Source: Salinibacillus xinjiangensis | GTDB taxonomy: Bacteria > Bacillota > Bacilli > Bacillales > Alkalibacillaceae | Direction of reading: 5' to 3' | Length of the DNA: 38,984 bases | Assembly (NCBI RefSeq): GCF_009649735.1 | Contig: NZ_WJNH01000021.1 | Coordinates: forward strand, 1-38,984 | Part shown: in pieces, positions 32,740 to 38,984 of the stretch | How the letters are laid out: every line of letters starts with the position of its first letter | How positions within the stretch are numbered: the stretch's first letter is position 1 | Notes under the pieces: generated by a model | What the model saw: only the letters and a program-made list of their open reading frames with translations | What the model was told of the DNA's origin: nothing | The model's database searches: none | Position numbers and translations under genes: made by a program

Positions 32740-35094
32740 CTATCCTAATTCAAGGATGGTGACTCCTGACCCACCTTCATTCATGCTCCCCATTCGATGA
32801 CCAGAAATCGAACGATGGCGCTCAGCAAATTTTTGTACACCTTTTCTTAAAGCACCTGTTCCTTTTCCATGGATAATAGATACCTGATGATAGCCAGCTA
32901 ATAATGCATCATCTACATACTTCTCCAGTTGAATTAAGGCATCCTCGTATCGTTCTCCCCGTAAATCCAATTCCGTTTTGACGTGGAAAGATTTCCCTTT
33001 AACCTTTGCTAAAGGTTTTTCTTCTTTAACGGGTTCAGGCCGATTGATAAAGATTAAGTTATCGGCTTTTGCTTTCACTTTCATAATGCCTAGCTGCACT
33101 TGAAATTCTTTTTCACTTATTTTCTCTACGATATGACCCTGTTGATTTAAAGAACGAACCTTTACTTCATCGCCAGGTTGCAGGTTTTCGGTATTATTTT
33201 GAACCGCAGATGTTTTATTCTTTTCCTCACCTGTTAAATTCAAGCCAGCTTCTTCTAATTGTTTTTTCGCATCTATGATTTCATGCTCTTTTACTTCCGC
33301 ATTCTGTTTCATGTTACGTAATCGGTCCACAATTTCAGCAGCTTCACGTTTCGCTTTTTCTAATTCCTTATTCGCCTTTTCTTCCGCTTTCTTTAACAAT
33401 TTCTCCTTTTGCTGTTCCAATTGATTCCATTTGTTATTCAGATCGTGATGGAGCTTTGACGCTTGTTCTAAAATAACCTCAGCTTGCTCATAATCCTCAT
33501 CAGCTTTCTTGCGGGACTCTTCTAATGAGGCAATCATATTCTCTACACTTTGGGAATCCTGACCTGTTAAGGATTGTGCTTTGTGTATAATTTCTTCTTG
33601 AAGACCGAGTCGCCTGGAAATTTCAAAAGCATTACTTCGACCTGGGACTCCCAATAATAAACGGTAGGTAGGACGTAGTGTCTTGACATCAAATTCTACA
33701 GAGGCATTTACCACTTCTTCTCTATTGAACCCATATGCTTTTAGCTCAGGATAATGGGTTGTCGCAATGACTCTAGCCTGTTTTTCTACAACCTGATCTA
33801 AAATTGCCATTGCTAAAGCGGCCCCTTCCTGAGGGTCCGTTCCAGCTCCTAGCTCATCAAATAACACTAGTGTTTTTTCATGAACCCCTTGTAGGATATT
33901 TACAATATTAGTCATATGAGATGAAAACGTACTTAAGCTCTGCTCGATTGATTGTTCATCCCCAATATCAGCAAAAACGTCATCAAATACAGAGAGTTCA
34001 CAACCATCTAACGCAGGGATTTGTAATCCAGCTTGAGCCATAATGGTGCAGAGACCAATCATTTTTAAGGTGACCGTCTTACCTCCAGTATTTGGACCTG
34101 TAATGACAATCGCTGTAAAATCCTTGCCAATTTCGACATCATTAGGGACCACTTCACCTTCATTTATCAAGGGATGACGGGCTTGTTTCATTTTTATAAT
34201 TCCCTGATCATTCATTGATGGTTTGGCTGCCTTCATGTCTTTCCCAAATTTAGCTTTTGCAACCATAAAGTCTATTTTCTCTAATATTTGAACATTTTGA
34301 TTGATAAACTCTTTATCCTGAGCAATCTGTGCGGAAAGCTCTTGTAGTATCTTCTCAATCTCTCTTGATTCTTCTACCTTTGCAGCTTGTAGATTATTAT
34401 TAGCTTCTACAACAGATTGTGGCTCAATAAATAAAGTTTGCCCTGATGCGGACTGGTCATGAACAATACCGCCAAAGGAGCCTCGATATTCTTGTTTTAC
34501 CGGTAATACGTAGCGATCGTTACGAATCGTGACAATTGCATCAGACAGCATTTTACTCTTCGTTTTCGTGTATTGTTCTAATCGGTCCCGCACGGTATTT
34601 TCATAGGTCCTAATGCGTGAACGAATGGAACGAAGCTTGTCGGATGCGCCATCCATCACATGACCATGGTCATCAATACACGATTTTATATTACGCTCAA
34701 GTTCATTTAAAAGGACAATCTGGTCGGTTAAATCACGTAGAATGGGAATAGAAAGCTCTTCATCATCAATATCCAATATAAACTGCTTAAGTACCTTTCC
34801 TGCACGTATGGTACTTGCTACATCAAGACATTCAAAGGAAGTTAAAACTCCTCCAATGCTTGCTCGTTTGACGTTAGCACGAATATCAAATATGCCTCCT
34901 AAGGGGATATGACCCTTGATTCGTAGTACTTGAGTAGCCTCGTCAGTTTCTTCCTGCCATTTTTTCACTACTTCTAAATCTCCTGATGGCTGTAGCTTTA
35001 AAACTTGTTCCTTCCCTAAGGACGAGCCAGCATATCCTAGTAATTGTTCTTTTATTTTGTCAAATTCTAGTACCTTTAACACTCTTTCATTCAT
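32740..35094 (-). CDS. mutS2: MutS2 endonuclease/ATPase
   Basis: MutS-like protein lacking mismatch recognition (784 residues); in B. subtilis it is linked to rescue of collided ribosomes and to recombination. N-terminal core and clamp helices, Walker [13 protein letters not shown] near residue 332, Walker [17 protein letters not shown] near 408, a long charged coiled coil (about 515-625), a KOW-like segment, and a C-terminal Smr nuclease domain ([24 protein letters not shown]) near 710-784. ATG 17 bp after polX. Confidence 0.97.
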   Translation of the reverse strand: MNERVLKVLEFDKIKEQLLGYAGSSLGKEQVLKLQPSGDLEVVKKWQEETDEATQVLRIKGHIPLGGIFDIRANVKRASIGGVLTSFECLDVASTIRAGKVLKQFILDIDDEELSIPILRDLTDQIVLLNELERNIKSCIDDHGHVMDGASDKLRSIRSRIRTYENTVRDRLEQYTKTKSKMLSDAIVTIRNDRYVLPVKQEYRGSFGGIVHDQSASGQTLFIEPQSVVEANNNLQAAKVEESREIEKILQELSAQIAQDKEFINQNVQILEKIDFMVAKAKFGKDMKAAKPSMNDQGIIKMKQARHPLINEGEVVPNDVEIGKDFTAIVITGPNTGGKTVTLKMIGLCTIMAQAGLQIPALDGCELSVFDDVFADIGDEQSIEQSLSTFSSHMTNIVNILQGVHEKTLVLFDELGAGTDPQEGAALAMAILDQVVEKQARVIATTHYPELKAYGFNREEVVNASVEFDVKTLRPTYRLLLGVPGRSNAFEISRRLGLQEEIIHKAQSLTGQDSQSVENMIASLEESRKKADEDYEQAEVILEQASKLHHDLNNKWNQLEQQKEKLLKKAEEKANKELEKAKREAAEIVDRLRNMKQNAEVKEHEIIDAKKQLEEAGLNLTGEEKNKTSAVQNNTENLQPGDEVKVRSLNQQGHIVEKISEKEFQVQLGIMKVKAKADNLIFINRPEPVKEEKPLAKVKGKSFHVKTELDLRGERYEDALIQLEKYVDDALLAGYHQVSIIHGKGTGALRKGVQKFAERHRSISGHRMGSMNEGGSGVTILELG

Positions 35095-35110
35095 AACTTC
35101 AATTGCTCCT

Positions 35111-36832
35111 TTAATCTTTTCCGTTTGTCATAAAGTGGGCTAATTGCTCCTTTGACCAAGTATTTAGAACTGTATTTGGTGTTAGTTTTCCTTTTCGACC
35201 AAAGCTTACCCCTATGTCCATATCCTCTAACATGTTGTAGTTATGGGCATCTGTATTAATAGCAATCTTGACTCCTTCCTCTTGAGCCTTCATCAGCCAT
35301 TTCCAGGATAAATCTAGTCGATTCGGATTCGCATTTAACTCGAGTGCTGTATTGGTTTTTTTTGCATAGTGAATTAACTCCTCATAGTCTACTTCATATC
35401 CATCACGTTTTCCAATTAATCGTCCTGTTGGGTGGGCAATTAAGTTGACATGAGGACTATCCATTGCGTTTTTCAATCGTTGCATAATTTTTTCTTTAGA
35501 TTGTGTAAAGCTTGAATGTATGGAGGCAATAACAAAATCCATTTCACTTAAAAAGTCATCAGTAAAGTCTAAGGTGCCGTCTGGCAAAATGTCCATTTCA
35601 ATACCTGCAAAGACATGGATATCAGAAAACTTTTCGTTAACTCTGTTAATCTCCTCACGCTGCTTTCGTAATCTATCCTCATTCAATCCGTTCGCTACAC
35701 GTAAAAATTTGGAGTGATCGGTTATTGCAATATATTCATAGCCCTTTTCACGAGCCCGAATTACCATTTCTTCTAATGATTGAGCTCCATCACTCCAAGT
35801 GGTATGCATGTGTAAATCGCCACGAATATCCTCTTTTGTAATCAGATGAAATGGTTGATTGGCATCATCTACTTCACCTGTATTTTCCCGCAGCTCCGGT
35901 GGGATATAGTTTAAGCCAAAGTGGTTAAAAAAATCTTTTTCACTTGAAAACGTAAGGGTCTCACCTGTATCTAAATTTTCTACCCCGTATTCACTAATTT
36001 TTTCATTCTGTTCCTTAGCTATTTGCCTCATGGCTACATTGTGGTCTTTAGAACCTGTGAAGTGATGGAGGGTTGTAGCGAATTCATTAGGTTGAACTAG
36101 GCGAAAGTCAACCGATACATCATATCCTTCACTAAAAATCACTGTGACCTTGGTTGTTCCGGCTGCTTCAACATGCTGAATCCCTTCTAAATTTAGAAGC
36201 TGCTCTTTCACATCTTCCGGTTGGTCAGTCGCAATAATAAAGTCTAAATCTTTAATGGTTTCTTTTAATCTACGGATACTTCCGGCACGAGAAAATTTGG
36301 TTACATTTTTAAGGCCAGCTAATTGCTGTTCAATCTTTTCGGCAATTGGCAACATAAACACTATCGGCAAACGCTCTGGTCGTTTTTCGTGATCTTCTAA
36401 TGATTTTAAAATTTTCTCAGCCGTTTTCTTTCCAAATCCACTAAGTTGTTCAACTTGTCCACTTTCACAAGCCTCTTTTAGCGAAACAGCATCTGTTACG
36501 TTTAATTCCTGATAGAGCTTAGCTAGCTTTTTTCCACCTAGTCCTTGTAAATCTAACAAAGGAATAAGACCAGCAGGTACATCCTCTTCAAGCTGACGGA
36601 GTGTATCTGAATAACCGTCCTCTATGTATTCTTGGATAACAGCGGCGGTTCCCTTGCCGATTCCTTTCATTTTGGTAAAATCATCTATTTCTGATAATGA
36701 CCGCTCATCTGTCTCCAAAGCTTGAGCTGCCTTACGATATGCTGAAATTTTGAAAGGATTTTCTGCCTTTAATTCTAAATACACAGCAATTTGTTCCAAT
36801 AATTTGATTACTTGTTTTTTATTCACCATCAT
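35111..36832 (-). CDS. polX: DNA polymerase/3'-5' exonuclease PolX
   Basis: Family X DNA polymerase with a PHP exonuclease domain, acting in base excision repair. N-terminal 8-kDa and helix-hairpin-helix region (residues 1-150; [26 protein letters not shown]), nucleotidyltransferase core ([17 protein letters not shown] near 190, VSVDFRLV near 240) and PHP domain ([13 protein letters not shown] near 340, [28 protein letters not shown]). The frame opens at 36841, but the ATG at 36832 is best spaced from TAGGTGAT; a GTG two codons later is also possible. 573 residues. Confidence 0.94.
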   Translation of the reverse strand: MMVNKKQVIKLLEQIAVYLELKAENPFKISAYRKAAQALETDERSLSEIDDFTKMKGIGKGTAAVIQEYIEDGYSDTLRQLEEDVPAGLIPLLDLQGLGGKKLAKLYQELNVTDAVSLKEACESGQVEQLSGFGKKTAEKILKSLEDHEKRPERLPIVFMLPIAEKIEQQLAGLKNVTKFSRAGSIRRLKETIKDLDFIIATDQPEDVKEQLLNLEGIQHVEAAGTTKVTVIFSEGYDVSVDFRLVQPNEFATTLHHFTGSKDHNVAMRQIAKEQNEKISEYGVENLDTGETLTFSSEKDFFNHFGLNYIPPELRENTGEVDDANQPFHLITKEDIRGDLHMHTTWSDGAQSLEEMVIRAREKGYEYIAITDHSKFLRVANGLNEDRLRKQREEINRVNEKFSDIHVFAGIEMDILPDGTLDFTDDFLSEMDFVIASIHSSFTQSKEKIMQRLKNAMDSPHVNLIAHPTGRLIGKRDGYEVDYEELIHYAKKTNTALELNANPNRLDLSWKWLMKAQEEGVKIAINTDAHNYNMLEDMDIGVSFGRKGKLTPNTVLNTWSKEQLAHFMTNGKD

Positions 36833-36898
36833 GAACATCACCTACTATTATTTTCTACCAATTTTCTTTTCTTACTAATACATTTGCGGACTCTAAAG

Positions 36899-36931
36899 AA
36901 AAAACTTCTCTCAAATTAGGAGAAGTTTTTT
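36899..36931 (-). terminator. Terminator overlapping the cvpA stop codon
   Basis: AAAAAACTTCTC (36899-36910) and GAGAAGTTTTTT (36920-36931) form a 12-bp palindrome. On the minus strand the first arm is the end of cvpA coding sequence and the second runs into TTTTTTC. polX therefore probably has its own promoter. Confidence 0.8.
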
Positions 36932-37473
36932 AAGGCTTCAGATATATTGCTAAACCACAAGTCTTTAATTTGATCAGATAATAATGGAGTATGCTCAATC
37001 ATAAATTGAGCGATGCTAGAATCATTTACATATCCTTGGATAAAATCAATTGGAATTAGTGCGGAGAAATATATAATGACAAACAGGATAAAATAAGTTT
37101 CTAAAAAACCTAAAATAGCTCCTAGTATTCCATTAAAACTATTTAAAATAGGTAGATCTGCAATAAAATCAAGCATGTTAGCTACAATTTGCAGCACAAT
37201 TTTCACCGCAAAAAAGATTATGACAAAAGCAATCCCATTATAAAAAGCTGTCTCCAGAGGTAAGGATTGGAATAAGGCACCGAATCCTTCTTCACCAAAG
37301 TCTGGATATGGAATCCACATAGTTAAAATAGGAGATAGATTATCATAATATAAAACCGAAATAATGAAGGCAATGATAAAGCCTGTTAAATGAAGGACCT
37401 GCATGATAAAGCCACGTTTTAGGCCTATAAGAAGTCCAATCAGTAAAATCACTAGTAGAACCAAGTCAGCCAT
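36916..37473 (-). CDS. cvpA: CvpA family membrane protein (YshB)
   Basis: Integral membrane protein of 185 residues with four transmembrane segments (about 2-20, 22-44, 68-90 and 104-128). The first contains LLIGLKRGFIMQVLHLTGF, typical of the CvpA/colicin V production family. Function in Bacilli is not established. The in-frame ORF extends to 37506, but the ATG at 37473 matches the start of B. subtilis YshB and overlaps the zapA stop by 8 nt, with GAGGGG about 12 nt upstream. Confidence 0.9.
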   Translation of the reverse strand: MADLVLLVILLIGLLIGLKRGFIMQVLHLTGFIIAFIISVLYYDNLSPILTMWIPYPDFGEEGFGALFQSLPLETAFYNGIAFVIIFFAVKIVLQIVANMLDFIADLPILNSFNGILGAILGFLETYFILFVIIYFSALIPIDFIQGYVNDSSIAQFMIEHTPLLSDQIKDLWFSNISEALKNFS

Positions 37474-37738
37474 TTTTTCTACGTTCCCCTCTTCGCATTT
37501 GTTCAATCAATGATGTATATTCTTCATCTATCTTTACATAATCATTCATAGCATTCACAGCCGTTAATACCGCTAATTTAGCTGTATCAAGGCTAGGATT
37601 TGCTTCTTGAATTTCTCTCATTTTTTCATCTACCATACTAGCAATCACTTGCATATGATGAGGATGTTCTTCCCCTACAATGGTATATTTACGATTATAA
37701 ATATGTACAGTGGTTTTGTTTTTATTTGATTGAGACAC
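37466..37738 (-). CDS. zapA: Cell division protein ZapA
   Basis: FtsZ-associated protein that promotes Z-ring bundling (90 residues). VHIYNRKYTIVGEE near residue 11 and MVDEKMREIQEANPSLDTAKLAVLTAVN near 35 match B. subtilis ZapA, followed by a short coiled coil. The start is GTG with AAGGGGG 8 nt upstream. Its stop overlaps cvpA. In B. subtilis rnhC and pheST lie upstream; here a different gene is found. Confidence 0.95.
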   Translation of the reverse strand: MSQSNKNKTTVHIYNRKYTIVGEEHPHHMQVIASMVDEKMREIQEANPSLDTAKLAVLTAVNAMNDYVKIDEEYTSLIEQMRRGERRKNG

Positions 37739-37855
37739 TTATTAAGCCCCCTTACAATACATCCTAAAAAACATATTAACATGATTATGTACAATTTGGA
37801 AATCAAAAATGCAATGTAATATAAATGATAACTTTATATTATATCTAATTTCCAT

Positions 37856-37891
37856 ATAAAAAGGAGTAGAATTTGAATCAATCTACCCCTA
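37856..37891 (-). terminator. Intrinsic terminator of the unknown membrane gene
   Basis: GGGGTAGA pairs with TCTACTCC (one G-U) across an 11-nt loop and is followed on the minus strand by TTTTTATA. It overlaps the stop codon. Confidence 0.8.
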
Positions 37892-38749
37892 TTTTAAATC
37901 CTTATAAATATATTTATAAAACAATTTGGTCATGCCAATTAATACCATATGATTGATTGGGTTTATCCGATAAAAGGAACGGTGGGCTTTAACTAGTTTT
38001 AGTCTTACTAACAGTAAATCAAGGCCTAATGACCACCCAAAAGCGGCTAAAGCTCCCCTCCAAGAGTCATTCATCTTGATAAACAATGAGTTCGGTATAG
38101 AGATAAGCACACAATAAAACGCTTTGATCGCAAAATGCTCCTTCCACGAAAAGAACCGCCCAAAACCTAATCGAAATTTTCGTATGAAGGTAAGTGCTAG
38201 ACTGTAGTTTGTTACACTAAACAATGTCATAAAAAATAGTGACAGATATTGTACAATGCTATTTTTCTTTTTTAATAAGTAAAACCATTGATCATTTAGA
38301 AAAAAGAAAATAGTAATAAATATCGCTGTATATCGCGTTTTCCACCATCTATTATAAAAAATTTTAAGGGATAAAAAAATCCTTTCGACCAATATAAAAT
38401 ATGTGCTAAATAAAAGCTTAATTTTCCAGTTCGCTTTATTTACGTTCATAAAGACAGCTGTAAAAGGTACAAAGATGGCTTGAGACAAGGCCGCTCCGAA
38501 AATGTTGTCATGATACGAAATTTTGAATATTCTCGGTTTATAACGGTAAGCTGCAAATATATTTAATACAATAAATTCAAAAAAATAGGCCATTCCTATA
38601 CTGGAAATTAGTAGCACAAAAGTTTGTTTTTTGTTTTTACTTTTGATAAAGGCATAAATGATAAGGATGGTATGGAAGATGGATAATATTAAATAAGGTT
38701 TGGTTTGTTTTCGAATACCCCTTTTTTGCAACATAAAATACCTACTCAT
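37889..38749 (-). CDS. Multi-pass membrane protein of unknown function
   Basis: Protein of 286 residues, very rich in Phe, Leu, Ile and Lys, with about seven to eight hydrophobic helices (roughly 20-38, 45-70, 85-102, 112-128, 137-158, 167-188, 205-225 and 232-250). The arrangement LFSTYFILVERIFLSLKIF followed by WWKTRYTAIF recalls Bacillus membrane proteins of the CBO0543 type, but this is a guess. The ATG at 38749 is next to AAGGGG with no spacing; an ATG five codons later (38734) has AGTAGG 6 nt upstream and may be the true start. It stands alone with a terminator, where B. subtilis has rnhC. Confidence 0.7.
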   Translation of the reverse strand: MSRYFMLQKRGIRKQTKPYLILSIFHTILIIYAFIKSKNKKQTFVLLISSIGMAYFFEFIVLNIFAAYRYKPRIFKISYHDNIFGAALSQAIFVPFTAVFMNVNKANWKIKLLFSTYFILVERIFLSLKIFYNRWWKTRYTAIFITIFFFLNDQWFYLLKKKNSIVQYLSLFFMTLFSVTNYSLALTFIRKFRLGFGRFFSWKEHFAIKAFYCVLISIPNSLFIKMNDSWRGALAAFGWSLGLDLLLVRLKLVKAHRSFYRINPINHMVLIGMTKLFYKYIYKDLK

Positions 38750-38842
38750 CCCCTTAATTACTTGTTAGTTTTAGTATTCATATTTGAGTAGGAAATCATA
38801 CCATTTTACGAAACGCTCATTTTTAAAAGAATGGTGTTTGAC

Positions 38843-38984
38843 TTAAAAGATATAAAATGCGACGTAATTAGCTTTCTTTAATGTTCCTTAAGTTGTTCTG
38901 ATGAATATTGAGTGCATGCAAACCGTTCCGGCAGAATACTCCGCTTTCCATGGGCACGGCCTCAGCCTCCTCGGAAGCAAAGAC
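38843..38984. mobile_element. Second copy of the TIR element, truncated by the window edge
   Basis: TTAAAAGATATAAAATGCGA (38843-38862) followed by CGTAA equals the inverted repeat at 19534-19558. From about 38911, GAGTGCATGC, CCGTTCCGGCAGAATAC and CGCTTTCCATGGGCACGG then follow nearly the same sequence as 19022-19090. About 40 nt between the end repeat and this block differ between copies. The far end lies beyond the window. Confidence 0.8.

Overview
The window is a chromosomal segment from an AT-rich, endospore-forming member of the Bacillaceae. The order engB-lonA-lonB-clpX-tig-ysoA ... ysnB-rdgB-rph-gerM-racE-ysmB-gerE-ysmA-sdhB-sdhA-sdhC / yslB-uvrC-trxA-etfA-etfB-fadB-fadR-lcfA-yshE-mutS2-polX-cvpA-zapA matches, as I remember it, the 2.85-2.93 Mb region of Bacillus subtilis. 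Sporulation and germination genes (lonB, an Sda-like ORF, gerM, gerE) support a spore former. Almost every protein gene is on the minus strand; mtnU, the sda-like ORF and yslB are on the plus strand.

Layout. 1-140: left end of an IS3-family insertion sequence abutting engB. 167-9337: proteostasis block (EngB, LonA, LonB, ClpX, trigger factor) and a TPR protein. 9562-11710: divergent aminotransferase/amidase pair (mtnE/mtnU type). 11711-14236: a lineage-specific patch with a dispersed repeat, a tiny Sda-like ORF lacking a normal start codon, an AbiGi-like protein, a frameshifted lipoprotein gene, a 21-nt-period degenerate repeat array, and a two-tRNA operon in which tRNA-Arg(UCU) is split by a group I intron. 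14236-18846: phosphodiesterase, nucleotide house-cleaning, RNase PH, GerM, glutamate racemase, MarR regulator. 18964-19558: a mobile-looking repeat with terminal inverted repeats, a second copy of which starts at 38843 and leaves the window. 19642-23759: gerE, thioesterase, succinate dehydrogenase. 24094-26788: yslB, uvrC, trxA. 26976-32043: a fatty-acid oxidation block (ETF, enoyl-CoA hydratase, FadR, acyl-CoA ligase) with a perfect FadR-type operator. 32212-37738: small membrane proteins, MutS2, PolX, CvpA, ZapA. 37889-38749: an unrecognised membrane protein where B. subtilis carries rnhC.

The most notable items are the ORF-less group I intron inside the anticodon of tRNA-Arg(UCU); two intergenic arrays of about 21-nt degenerate units beginning GCTAAAG/GCTGAAG, each lying directly behind a strong terminator; the TIR-bounded element present twice; and the sda-like ORF that seems to start at an ATC codon. 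Family assignments come from recognising motifs and synteny by eye; no database search was possible.
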